Below, piece after piece: positions 11,189 to 22,335 of a DNA stretch of 37,839 bases. The DNA lies in contig QKYT01000315.1 in the NCBI GenBank assembly GCA_003550305.1, forward strand, positions 75,417-113,255, read 5' to 3'. The notes under the pieces are model-generated. The model made no database searches. It was given only the letters and a program-made list of their open reading frames with translations, and had not been told where the DNA came from. The translations under genes and the position numbers were made by a program. The stretch comes from Glomus cerebriforme (Eukaryota; Glomeromycota; Glomeromycetes; Glomerales; Glomeraceae). Each line of letters starts with the position of its first letter. Positions within the stretch are counted from its first letter, which is position 1.

Positions 11189-12751
11189 TTAATTGGGCAT
11201 GATACCGTGAATTTGAAGTCGATACAAACAAGTAAATTTAGGATTTTCATGATTATTCATAACTCTCATTACAACAGAACTTATTCTTCTATTATTCTTC
11301 TTCGCGATCTCATCGGGTACATTAAATATTTGTGAAGGACGACCATTTAAATCATATTGGTATTTCCCTAAAAATATTTTAAAATCTTCATTTAAACCCC
11401 ACAATTCAAATTCACGAGGTGCTGAAGAGATTGGATCAATCGATACTCCTTTACCAATATGACTATAAGTGATATGTGTCACTATAACATTCCTTGATAA
11501 TTTTATTCCAATTTGTCCTTGTGTACCGTTAAAACACCAACATTCACCGACATTCACGTTTGGTGATATCACGGTTTCGGGTTTTTTACTGGTAATAACA
11601 TTTCGATGTGTTAATTTTCCCCAAAGACGTTGATATGGTTTACTTGGCCATATCTCATAAGTACGTGATGTTCGTTGAGGCAAAATTTCTGCTCCACCTG
11701 TATATAAGGCATAATCTGGACTTGTACCTTCTATCATTATTTCTAATTGCTCTTGAAGAACTTCATTTAATTGTGTTCTAACATATCCAAGTAATCTACC
11801 ATCTTTTTCTTTCTTTACATGATCATTTTTAAATCCTCTACCAATTTTAGCCGGTGTTGAAGAAACACGTGACATTTCCTGTTCAATGAATTCTTGCACT
11901 TGTGCTCTAACTGTATCATCCAACCTTCCTTTTGTCACCTTCTGTTGTTGTATTTGTGATTGCACGTGTGTAGTTTCATTCAAGTTAAATCCAAACAAAT
12001 AACCAAACACAGAAAATGAAATTAAAACAATCAATATAAAATAAAAATTTTCGCGTCTTAATAAATTGATTTGTGGCAAATTAATAGGCAGTTGATGAAG
12101 ATTAATTACACTCAAGATATTGCTAATGAACTGTGTGCGTCCATGATGATGAACTACTAAAGGTGGTCTAGTATCGTCAATTTCAGTATCAGTATAGTCT
12201 CCAAGAAGTGTTTGACTTGACTCAAATTTGAATGAGAAACTAAAATTATGCGGTGATGGTGGTGATGGTGAACAAAAGGCAGTTGAGGAAGACGCTTCTT
12301 CTTCTTCATGAAAGAAACTGTATTCTTTTTCATAACCTTCCTTTGCAAATTTATAGATATCCACTACTGGAAGTGTACCGCAAGAAAATAACTCAGTATG
12401 AGGAAGTACATTTTGTTGTTGCAATTCTATCTCTTCATATTTTGAAACATCAATTCCTTTATCCATAAACTGCTTTTTATATCTTACAAATAATCTAGTT
12501 TTCATTTTATAATAAACAACTTCTTCTAATGTTTCTTTATTATTAACCAACCAGTATTCTGGAGACGTGCTAGGATTATAAAACTGAACTCTGACTTCGT
12601 GTTCATCCAATACTATTCCCAACATTTGCTTGGCATCTTGTTGAAGACGAACAAGTGCATTATTATATGCTAATTCAAGGTTTGGAAAATCAGGAAAGTT
12701 AGGATAAAGATATCTAATTGAACTTGTCTTGCTACGTGTTATTGGTGACAT
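11189..12751 (-). CDS. SUN-domain inner nuclear membrane protein
   Basis: SUN proteins span the inner nuclear membrane and bind KASH partners in the perinuclear space, giving the LINC bridge that ties chromatin to the cytoskeleton. This uninterrupted 520-aa frame has an N-terminal nucleoplasmic part (1-233), a transmembrane helix at about 235-256 (FYFILIVLISFSVFGYLFGF), a helical linker (about 270-342) and a C-terminal SUN domain (about 345-520). SUN blocks visible are DYALYTGGAEI, VNVGECWCFNGTQGQIGIKL, ISSAPREFELWGL, LGKYQYD and FTCLYRLQIHG. A poly-acidic and serine stretch lies at 149-157 and a proline/serine stretch at 161-167. The start is ATG 12751; the frame is open a little upstream without an ATG. 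No intron is needed, unlike the neighbouring genes. The minus-strand AATAAA near 11083 is a plausible poly(A) signal. Residues 20-95 form a compact, predicted-folded region that I do not recognise. Confidence 0.92.
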   Translation of the reverse strand: MSPITRSKTSSIRYLYPNFPDFPNLELAYNNALVRLQQDAKQMLGIVLDEHEVRVQFYNPSTSPEYWLVNNKETLEEVVYYKMKTRLFVRYKKQFMDKGIDVSKYEEIELQQQNVLPHTELFSCGTLPVVDIYKFAKEGYEKEYSFFHEEEEASSSTAFCSPSPPSPHNFSFSFKFESSQTLLGDYTDTEIDDTRPPLVVHHHGRTQFISNILSVINLHQLPINLPQINLLRRENFYFILIVLISFSVFGYLFGFNLNETTHVQSQIQQQKVTKGRLDDTVRAQVQEFIEQEMSRVSSTPAKIGRGFKNDHVKKEKDGRLLGYVRTQLNEVLQEQLEIMIEGTSPDYALYTGGAEILPQRTSRTYEIWPSKPYQRLWGKLTHRNVITSKKPETVISPNVNVGECWCFNGTQGQIGIKLSRNVIVTHITYSHIGKGVSIDPISSAPREFELWGLNEDFKIFLGKYQYDLNGRPSQIFNVPDEIAKKNNRRISSVVMRVMNNHENPKFTCLYRLQIHGIMPN

Positions 12752-13942
12752 TTTTTGTGTTAGAAGAAAAAAAAAAAAGTAAAAAAAATTCAATTGTTTA
12801 CTTCCTATCGGGGGATCAAAAGGGAATTTGAAAATTTTTTTGGGAAATTCGAAAAAAAATTTTTTTTATAAACGGAAAAATACAAACAGTAAATCAATGA
12901 GTAGTATGTTTATTTAGAAGTTGGTTGATTTTCATCATTTGAAAAAAATCCGGTTTTTATTTACCCCTGACTCGATATAACAAGTAATTTTATACTGTAA
13001 AATATATCAAACCAGTTCTTTATTGTTTTGAAAATTGAACCAATTAGAACCTATTAAAAGAGATTTCCACGCGATAATTATACATATTTGGGTGAATACA
13101 ACGCACTATTAATCTTTAGTTTGCCGCAGCATTCTTGTCATTGTTTTTTTTGTCATTTCGAGGTAATACAAACTAAATATCAATCACTATATAGATTATA
13201 GATAAATACAAAATTATGATATCATAATGTACAAGTATGATGATGACTGAAATATCCAAAGATTCAAATTGGATTAATCCAATCTTTACGTTCCCAATTC
13301 ATGGAAAAATATAAAAAATAAACGTAAATAATATTTACGCCATACCCTTTTAGGAAAATCACTTTTTCCACTATTTCTATTTTCATAATACCCAATAATA
13401 AACTTTTTTTTACCGAATGATTATAAGCAAACTTTACTTTAGAGGTTATTCTGGCCATACCAAAAAAAAAAAGTTTTGGATATAAAAAAAAATATATACT
13501 CGATTTGGCTAAAACTGGTGGTACAATAAACGCCCAAAAATTGTGATAGATCTGCAATTTCTTTTTTGTTACTCATCAATTTATTAAAACGGCTACTAAA
13601 TATAATCTTTTTTTAGATATCCCAGAAAAAAGATTATATATGAACTGTATATATCTTTTATTATTATATAATAGTTTATATTTAAAATTACTATAATAAA
13701 AACCAGTTGTTTTTTTTTGATATATTATTACAATTTAAATTTAGTAAAAAATTTAGTATTAAAAAAAAAAATAAAGAAATATTCTAAAATAATTATCTGG
13801 AGCAAAGTGAAAAACTATATTTGTTTATAAAAGAGTATTACAAAGATCATGTGATAATAAATTAACAAATAAAAATTGTTAGTTTAATTATTTTGATATT
13901 ATATTAAACAAGATATACTAATAACTAATAATAATAAAAATG
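12752..13942. other. AT-rich intergenic DNA at the edge of the gene-rich part
   Basis: I see no convincing exon here. The first 150 bp upstream of the SUN gene carry A- and T-runs and are the likely promoter. The rest is AT-rich with microsatellite-like TATATA and poly-A tracts. The open frames in it are short and show no family motif. Confidence 0.6.
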
Positions 13943-15708
13943 TTTTGGAAAGAAAAGTTGAGCTTTTTGCTATTTTGCACTAAGAAAGTGGTCTTTTAGT
14001 CTTAGAAAAAGTTGTTCTACATTGCTGGAGTTAACTAAAAAGGTTTAGGAAGTTTAGAATATAATCTCCAGTTTATCAAGTTTCTTGTTTAAGATAACTT
14101 CAGTCACCTACATTTTTCTCCAAGTTAATACCTGAAGGGTCATTTAGTATTCTAAGACATGTCTAATACAAGAGAATCACCCATCCCTTGTTTGTCTAAA
14201 TAAAATAAAAAAATAAAGTATAAAAAAAAAATCACAAAGGAATAAAAAAAAAAATAAACCAAAAATATGTTTAAAAGGAGGAATAATCTTATTTGTATGA
14301 GAAGTTTATAATGAGATCATTCTGTTTATAATATAAGCAGGATGGCCTCATTGCAAACTCCCGCACCTATAATAATGCACCTTCTACGAGTATAAAATGG
14401 AAGAGTTGGACTTGTGGTTGCTTTTGGTGAATCCAAAAGCAGACCTAGTACAAAGTTTTTTTGGAAGTAAACAACTTTTCACAGAGTTGATGTATAGGCT
14501 TAGTGCAGCAAGAAGAGTTTTTTCTGGAATATAAGTTTAGTAGAAATATCCTTTTTATAATTTTAAATTTCATTTTAGTAAAAATAGCAAAATTGGTAAT
14601 AGAGTCTACTGTATACCAAGACAAAAAGTTCTCTCTACTTTGATGATTTAAACTTTTTCAAATCATGCGGTGGTACCAAAGGTGGGAGTAAAGAAGTACT
14701 GAAAAATTTGATTAATAGCTGATCACCTATTAGTAATTAGTTCTCCTATTATTACATATTCTTGGTTTTTGTTTATAAATAGTGATCCCTTTTTTAACAT
14801 CTTAAGGTAATGTCATGTTTAATTATTATAATAAAATACAAAAAAAGTTAAAAAAATACAAAAAATATGGATGCTTGATCAGATTATATTCATATGGAAA
14901 GTAAGTTTGATAAGTTGAAATAAAATCAAATTTCTTTTGCAATAGATAATTAAGGATGAAGATTCTTAAATAAGGATAGATAAAATTCTGAAAACTCTAG
15001 GTAAGAAGTCATCTCAATTTGCCAGATAGTAAATCTATGCCATTAAGAATTGGCCTATTTCAATTGGAATACTACTGGAAGTGGATAGAACAAAATTATA
15101 CATGGGTTACAAGACTGTACATATTGGCAAGGTATTGGATAATGGCCTTTAGATGAAACAGTATAAGCAGTCATCTTGATTCATCTAAAATATCTGTTAG
15201 GATGATTTAATACTGATTCTAATAAGATAGAGAAACAGAAATATTTTAGTTAGTACTAGTAGTTGGCTTCTATAAATCTTCTTAAAACATTTCATACTAA
15301 TTTGAAAACCTAAATATTTGGTTAAGGTATTTTTTGTCCTGAAGATTAGTATTAGCATCTAATCTCTTTAAGTTCATCAATGTTTCATGTTAGTTTGAAG
15401 ATCCAAGAGAGTTAAAGGAAGATTCAGGTAAACTGGGTAAAGGGTATTCAACTTAAGAGAAAATTAGGACTGGTTGAAAGAATTATTTTTTGATTCTAGT
15501 ATTGGGTATAAAAAAGAATCAGAGTATAATAATATTTAAGGAGGGTCTTATTTCAGTTTTCATTTTAAGGATTCATATGATATACTGTAAGTGTAATAAG
15601 AGACGCATTTTCACGTCATGGTAAAAGGTGTATTTACAATTCAGGTTTTTTATTATATACTGACTATATGCACTAACAGCACTGTTATATTTTAATAAAG
15701 AATGTAAA
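13943..15708. repeat. unclassified interspersed repeat, copy A
   Basis: Both copies open with TTTTGGAAAGAAAAGTT and then match in the same order over about 1.7 kb with 17721-20262. Shared blocks include AGTCACCTA, GTTGGACTTGTGG, AATAGCTGATCACCTATT, CTTTTGTCCTGAAGATTAGTA, GTTTCATG and GAGGGTCTTRTTTCAGTT. Both end shortly after a TTAATAAAG signal, here at about 15697, followed by (AAT)n. The 3' AATAAA and the short A/T-rich tail suggest that the family spread from a transcript (retroposed), but I find no reverse-transcriptase or transposase motif and every frame is short. Copy A has about 200 bp (14190-14390) that is missing from or different in copy B. Confidence 0.7.
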
Positions 15709-16273
15709 ATAATAATAATAATAAATATATAATACAAATAATTTTTTTTTCAAAATTCTACTTATAATAATTTTTATTGTCTAGTATTATTATAAATGAC
15801 ATTAGTCTTATGAGAAATTAAGAAATTATTGAGAATTATAAATTATTGATATACTAAACCTACTAGATACTAGTAATTTTTTGACTAGTACTATGAATTT
15901 AACCCAAATTACATTAATACATATTTCTTTATTTGGAAATTTTCATGATTCTGGCTGAAATTATAATTCATTTTTTTATTATATATATATTTATTCAATT
16001 ATATTAAATCAATATATATAATTAGAGATATGTAATTTGATTTAATATTTAATATTTAATTTGAATTTAATTTGAATTTGCAAATTCAAATTNANTTTTT
16101 TTTTGATTTGATTTGATTTAAAAATTCTTTAATTTAATTAATCAATTTGACAAATATTTGATATTTAATTCAAATTTAATTTGAATCTGATTTGATTTGA
16201 CAAATTCAAATTGGCTTTATATTTGATTTAATTTAAGTTTAAGAAACTCTATATATAATAAATATAATTAACT
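15709..16273. repeat. TTTGA/AATTTG-rich degenerate repeat
   Basis: After an (AATAAT)n stretch the DNA becomes a mixture of TTTGAATTTAA and CAAATTCAAATT motifs from about 16030 to 16250. It is arranged as two loose head-to-tail copies of about 115 bp with many small inverted repeats. Ambiguous bases are at 16093 and 16095. It looks like a decayed version of AATTCGA-type MITE arms such as those at 25.5 kb. No coding potential. Confidence 0.45.
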
Positions 16274-16370
16274 TATAAATTTATTTGACAGTCACTAGAG
16301 GTTAATTTGCAAATGATTCACCAGATAGTAAATTTCATCTTAATTTTCATAATTTATATTTTATTTAAAT
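16274..16370. repeat. short dispersed repeat, copy 1 (TTATTTGACAGTCAC)
   Basis: The block TTTATTTGACAGTCACTAG, then GGTTAATTTGCAAATGATTC and ACCAGATAGTAAATTTCA, is repeated almost unchanged at 37198-37330. In that copy the CACC/GGTG half-sites remain palindromic; here they have decayed. Confidence 0.7.
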
Positions 16371-17720
16371 TTTAAAAATAATTCATTAGGAAAGAGTAGC
16401 ATTTATTATTTATTAAAATTAGGATGGTAGTAGAGGATTATATGGTACTAATACAATTATTTTTTTTAGAATTTTATTTTTTTTATTTTTAAACTTAAAT
16501 TTATACTATAAAAAAAATATCATTTATTTATATTTTCATAAAATATCAAGTTTATTAATAGTATTACAATTAAATTATTTTACATCTCTTTTAAAAATAA
16601 TAAAAACTAATTTAATATATTTGATGCATAAATATTCTACATTATTAAAGTATTTGTAATTTAACTTATACAGTTTTTAAAATTTTTTTAATTTTAATAT
16701 AATAAATTTAATTAATGCAGATCTTAAAAATTTTTTAAATTTATGTATGTAATAATATAATAATAATTGGTAGATATTTTTATTATAACTGTACCTGTAT
16801 AATTATATGTTAACTGAACTTTATTCACAAATTATTTATAAATAATATGCCTTATATAATTATAATAATATATTTTCTAAATAGTTAACAATAACATATT
16901 ATTTAAACTACATAATAATGAAATAAATTTTTATTGGATAAAAAAAATTAAATAATTATTATTTTTTTTCATTTATTATTTTTCATTAAAAAATTGATTG
17001 ATTATGAATACTACATTCTAAAATATAACTTATAATTATTTTATTATAATAATTATTCATCTAAAAATCCTAGTATTTTAAAGATATAATAGCATATATA
17101 GTTTCAATACTAAGGCTAGCTCTATCTAATGTAACAATATTAGTAGCATTTGAAAAAATTCTTTTCTGCAGATATACTTGTTCCTATTAAATAAAAATAT
17201 TTTTAAATTAATAAATTAATAGTTTTTTTTTCCCAAGACAAGTTAAACACATTTATTGTATTTAGTGTCAAAAATGACGAATACATTCTATAAATTACAT
17301 ATACATCCTCTATATAGAAAAATGTAACTTGTCGCGTAAAATTATTGGTTTATAAGGGTGAAAATTAGAAACAAATTTCTCTTGACATGCACAGCCCTTA
17401 TGCTTTACTTCTAATCTTCTGATTCTGTGTCATGGTAATTATCTAGATTAATACAAGTAACTTGTCTATATAACCTATCATTATTAACTAAACTAATGTC
17501 CAAATAATAATTAATAGTTAATATTAATAATAAATAAATTATATTTAATGGTAAATAAATCTGGAATTTTAATATAATCTTTCACTATTTTAGATAGGTA
17601 TGAAACTATAGATATTTAATACCATATCATTATAAATAAAATAAATATATTATTTAATAATAAATAAATATAAATTGAGGGGCAACTCTTCTGATCTCTA
17701 CATCCATTTCTCTAAAGAAG
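16371..17720. other. AT-rich non-coding DNA
   Basis: Extremely AT-rich sequence with frequent stops in all frames. I can identify no gene, terminal repeat or RNA. The end (about 17680-17720, GAGGGGCAACTCTTCTGATC) is more GC-rich and may belong to the 5' end of repeat copy B. Confidence 0.5.
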
Positions 17721-20262
17721 TTTTGGAAAGAAAAGTTGTTCTTTTTGCTATTTTAGATTAAGAAAATGGTCTTTTAATCTTAGGAAAAGTTACTCTACTA
17801 ATTAAAAAAGTTTAGAAAGTTTGGATTATAGTCTCCTGCATACCAAATTTCTTCATAAGTCAGGTTCACGATAACTTTCAGTCACCTATGTCTTTCTCTA
17901 AGTTGATACCCAAGAGGCTGTTTGATATTCTAAGGTATTCTCTACAAGCACAAGACGGATGGGTTGGACTTGTGGCTGCTCTTAGTGAACTCAGGAGCAG
18001 ATCTAGCATAAAGTTTCTTTGGAAGTATTGCACTTTTTACAGAGTTGACACATAGGCTTTGCACAGCAAGGAGAGTTTTTTCTGAAGTATAAATTTGGTA
18101 AAAATTTCCTTTTAAAATTTTTATATTTTTGTTTTTGTTGGTGAAAAGGTAGTAGGATATCAAGATTTTCAGGTTCGTAAAGATAAATTTTAAACTGGTT
18201 TTAGATTTTCCATATATTTTTTGAAAATTTTTGGTTTTCTTAGTACTGAATTTTTCATCATATCAGAACGGTTCCTTTGGCAGAAGGTGTAAGAGTACTG
18301 AAAATTTTGATTAATAGCTGATCATCTATTGATGATTGGTTTCCTTGTTTTAACATATTTCTTGGTTTTAGTTTTACAGTAGTGATCCTTTTTTTTTTTA
18401 CTCCTTAAGATAATATCATGATTAGTTATTAGAAAATTTTTTTAAAAAAAAGAATAAAAGGTTTAGAAGACATTGGAAATGGTATAAGATATATTATATA
18501 GGTAGAATTGGTTTAAGTATATGAAAACAAGATCGATTATCTTTATAATAGGTATATTAAAGATCAAGATTCTTCAATAGAAACAAGCTAGATGGTCAAG
18601 ATACAAAAGTATGAATTCACTCTTTAGTAAGTAGTTGATTCGATTTACAGAAGAAAGTCTAGCAGTGATGTGAGAAATTAGCCTTTTTTGGAAATACCTA
18701 CTGGAATGGCTAAAAAGTTATTTAGCGTGAGTTTAAATAATAGGTCGGCAAGATATGGAATGATGGCCTTCAGACAAGACAGTATAAGCAATCTTTCGAT
18801 TTATCTGAAACATCTGTTAGGGTGACTCATATATCGTTTCTAATAGGAGTAGAGGAATAGGGATTAGTAATAGGTTTTTCTTTTTTTTTGTATTTTTTAA
18901 TCTTAGTATTTTAGATAGTTCCTTTCCTTCTAAATGTTAGTACTAATAGCTGACATCTATAATTCTTCTTATATAAATCATATTACAGTCAGACCTTTAT
19001 ATAGTCATCTAATCAGTTTTCTCAAAATTGGTAATTGTATAGAAGTATGCTTATATAAAGGTATTAAAATTAAAAATTTCTTAATTTCAGCTGAAATTAG
19101 TAAATTATAATTCAGATATTTCCATTTTTGGTGATAGCCGTTTAATAAAAAAATTTTGCCAATTTTTGCATGTGTAATATTTATTCTTAAAAAGAAAATT
19201 ATAATCATGTGATGTGGTAATTCTGGCTGAAATTATTTTATGACTAAAATTACGGTGATTATGTAGAGGTTTATTTATTAATAAAAATAATATGTACGTT
19301 TAAGATTATGAGGTGATAGTGATTATAATTGATTTGTAATTATATATAGAAATGGGTCAGCTCAAATTACGTGATTTTGAAAAATTTTTATATTTGGCAG
19401 ATTTTAAATTAATATAAGCTAAAAATCTATTAAAATTAAAAGAAGCACTTATTCTTTCAAAATAAATAAAAAAAAAGAAAATTTATAGACTAAAAATTAT
19501 TTCATTAAACTTGAACTAAACTACTTCAAAAGTCAGTTTGAAATAGGATCGATGTCAAAATTATGACGATCATGGACTAACTATTATTTAATGACTAATC
19601 AAAATTTTCTTAATTGATCATCATCACATGAGCTACCTGTGTCTTTAATTTGACGCATATAGCTTACATTTTTTTTAATGAAAGTAAAAGTGGAGCTGAT
19701 AGTGAGCTGAAATTGAGCTGAACAAGTTACTCCCATCCCTAATTATATAGGAGTAATTTAATATGATTTAAAACTGTTTTTCAAAATCAGATGCTTATAA
19801 AGAGTTGTAACTATATAGGAGGTGACTATATAGAGGTCTGACTGTAGTTTAAAAATTTGTTTTAAATGTAATCAGTATCCTTTGTCCTGAAGATTAGTAC
19901 TAACATCTGATCTTTAGAAACTTATTAATGTTTCATGCTAGTTTGAAGACTCATTATATTGAGAGGAGATTCAGATGAACTGGACAAAGGATATTCATCT
20001 TGAGAGAGATTTGAAAGGACTGATTGGAAGGTTTTATTTTTGGTACTAGTACTGGAGTATGGAAGAGATCTAGAGTATATTAACTATTTAAAGAGGGTCT
20101 TGTTTCAGTTCCCATTCTAAGAACTCATATTACGTAAATGTGATAAGTAATGATTTTTCATGTTATTATGGAGTTTATATTCATGAGCCAAATTTCTTTA
20201 TTGTTTACCACCTATGTGTATTAATTTATGTTAATAAAGTAATTATGATTCATCTCATTTTA
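17721..20262. repeat. unclassified interspersed repeat, copy B, with nested MITE
   Basis: This is the second copy of the family at 13943-15708, starting with the same TTTTGGAAAGAAAAGTT and ending after TTAATAAAG at about 20238. Removing the 859-bp insertion at 18986-19844 leaves about 1.68 kb, close to copy A. The two copies differ at many single positions and small gaps, so they are old. The best antisense open stretch (17942-18163) has no recognisable motif, and its frame is not kept in copy A, so I do not call it a gene. Confidence 0.7.
18986..19844. mobile_element. 859-bp MITE with CAGTCAGACC terminal inverted repeats and TA duplication
   Basis: The left end reads CAGTCAGACCTTTATATAGT (from 18986); the right end is its imperfect inverse, ending in AGAGGTCTGACTG at 19844. 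TA flanks both ends (18984-18985 and 19845-19846). The homologous position in repeat copy A (about 15295) lacks the insert. TA target choice and a CAG-starting TIR are features of the Tc1/mariner-pogo superfamily. There is no transposase, so it is non-autonomous. The interior contains TTTCAGCTGAAATTAG-type motifs also seen in the MITEs at 22.9 and 36.1 kb. Confidence 0.85.
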
Positions 20263-20545
20263 AAAAAAAAATAAATATAAATTTATTAAATAAAAGTATA
20301 AAACTTACTTTTCACTAATTTAAAATATCATAAAGATGATTAATTTTAAGAAAATGATCTAATTTACTCACTGTTTTAACTCTTTGACATTTAAAAATAT
20401 GGAAAACAAAATTCTTATTTGACAAATTATAATCAATACTGATTATTTCAGATTGTTGTGATGCATATTATTTATTATAAATTTCAAATACCTATAAAAT
20501 AATAAATTATAAATACAATATAAATAAAAAAAAATGTATATTTCA
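20263..20545. other. AT-rich spacer
   Basis: Short AT-rich stretch between repeat copy B and the split MITE. No feature is visible. Confidence 0.5.
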
Positions 20546-20844
20546 TAGGGGCATGACATCATTATTTATCGCCTCCAATTTGTCATCCCCCATATCACTT
20601 AGAGGTATGCTCTGGTGAAATTCGTTCAATCTATCATCTGTTTTTGAATGGATTGGATAATCCAGATTAAGAAATGAACAAATTTCAGATAATTCTGATG
20701 GATCTGTTAGATAACACCAGATTGATTAGATGTTACATGAATGACTAGATTGACCGGATTGATCAGATAATCTGGTCAAATCCAGTATTTTTTTTTATTT
20801 TTTTTGTTTTTGATATTTTCTTTATTTTAATATATAAGAATGTT

Positions 20845-21300
20845 TATTAATGTTCTTTTTTATTTTTTTTTATAGGAACGAACTCTTTGGCTCAGCTCCT
20901 GAAGGTAATTGAAGGAGGGTAATTATTAAACTTTAATACTAGAATATTGCTAACATTTTTTTTTCTTTTTTATAGGAACAAACACTTCAGCTCAACTCCT
21001 GGAGGTAATTGAAGGGAGGTGATTATTAAACTTTAATACAAGAACGTTGCTAATGTTCTTTTTTATTCTTTTTTATAGAAACGAACTCTTCAGCTCGACT
21101 CCTGAAGATAATTGAGGAGGGTATTAAACTTTAATACAAGAATGTTGCTAACATTCTTTTTTTTTTCTTTTTATAGGAATGAACTCTTCAGCTCAGCTCC
21201 TGAAGGTAATTGAAGGGGGAGTGGTTATTAAACTTTAATACAAGAACGTTACTAACGTTCTTTTTTTTCTTTTTTATAGGAACGAACACTTCGGCTCAAG
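20845..21300 (+). repeat. left arm array of the foldback element, about 5 units
   Basis: Five direct units of about 98-104 bp, each with TATAGGAACGAACTCTT, then GGCTCAGCTCCTGAAGGTAA and TTGAAGG, followed by TTAAACTTTAATACAAGAAC and a short GTT-CTAAC-type palindrome. Unit cores start near 20871, 20971, 21074, 21171 and 21277. Confidence 0.85.
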
Positions 21301-21479
21301 TTATCCATCCAAAAATTGACCAGATTCAGATTGATTCATTTGTACCACTGGATTGACCGGATGGTTTAACAGATATTCAGTCAATCTGATGATCTATTTA
21401 TATCACCAGATTCACCAGATTTACCAGATTTTTTATAAAACTTTACATATTGTAATTAAAGGTGGGTGAAGAGTCACTC

Positions 21480-22335
21480 CTACAAAAAGAAAAAAAAATG
21501 TTAGTAACGTTCTTGTATTGAATTTTAATAAAAAAATACTTCCCTATCCTCCTTTTACCTCATTTACCTCTAGGAGCTGAGCCAAAGAGTTCATTCTTAC
21601 AAAAAAGAAAAAAAAAGAATATTAGCAACGTTCTTATATTAAAATTTAATACCCCTCCTTTTCAATTACCTCCAGGAGCTAAGCTAAAGAGTTCGTTCCT
21701 ACAAAAAAAAGAAAAAAAAAGAACATTAGCAATGTTCTTGTATTAAAATTTAATATCCCTCCCCTTCAATTACTTCTAGGAACTGAGCCAAAGAGTTCGT
21801 TCCTACAAAAAAAAAGAACATTAGCAATATTCTTGTATTAAAATTTAATACCCCTCCCCTTTAATTACCTCCAGGAGCTGAGCTGAAGAGTTCGTTCCTA
21901 CAAAAATTAATAAAAAGAAGCTTATTAAACGTTCTTATATAATAAATAAAAAAAATACCCCTCTACGCCCTTTTACTCCATTTACCTTCAGGAGCTGAGC
22001 CAAAGAGTTTGTTCCTAATAAAAAAGAATGTTAATGAATATTTTTGTATAATAAAATAAAAAAAATGTCACCCTACCTCCCTTTTTATCCCATTTANCTT
22101 CAGGAGCTGAGCNGAAGAGTTCGTTCCTACAAAAAAGAATAAAAAAGAACGTTAATAAATATTCTTATATAATAAAATAAAAAAATGTCACCCTACCCCC
22201 CTTTTTACTCCATTTACCTTCAGGAGCTGAGCTGAAGAGTTCGTTCCTACAAAAAAAAATAAAAAAAACGTTAATAAATGTTCTTGTGTATTAAAATAAA
22301 AAAACACCTCCAGGAATTTTCGTCCCTACAAAAAA
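21480..22335 (-). repeat. right arm array of the foldback element, about 8 units
   Basis: The same unit as the left array in inverted orientation (AGGAGCTGAGCCAAAGAG, then TTCGTTCCTAC). Unit cores end near 21590, 21690, 21800, 21900, 22015, 22130, 22248 and a truncated one near 22330. The right arm has more units than the left. Ambiguous bases occur at 22097 and 22113. Confidence 0.85.

Noticed and set aside
12157..12468. Two overlapping small frames within the SUN gene, one with a His run
   Set aside because: They are frame shadows of the acidic and proline/serine-rich stretch of the SUN protein.
13264..13557. 97-codon minus-strand open frame in the SUN upstream spacer
   Set aside because: Low-complexity Phe/Ile/Tyr-rich translation of AT-rich DNA, no family motif.
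17942..18163. 73-codon minus-strand frame in repeat copy B
   Set aside because: The frame is not preserved in copy A, so selection on a protein is unlikely.
19005..19208. 67-codon minus-strand frame inside the TA-flanked MITE
   Set aside because: Contains no transposase motif and starts within the terminal repeat.
20845..22335. Regular repeat spacing that might suggest a CRISPR array
   Set aside because: Units are adjacent without unique spacers, are inverted between halves, and the context is eukaryotic; it is a foldback element.
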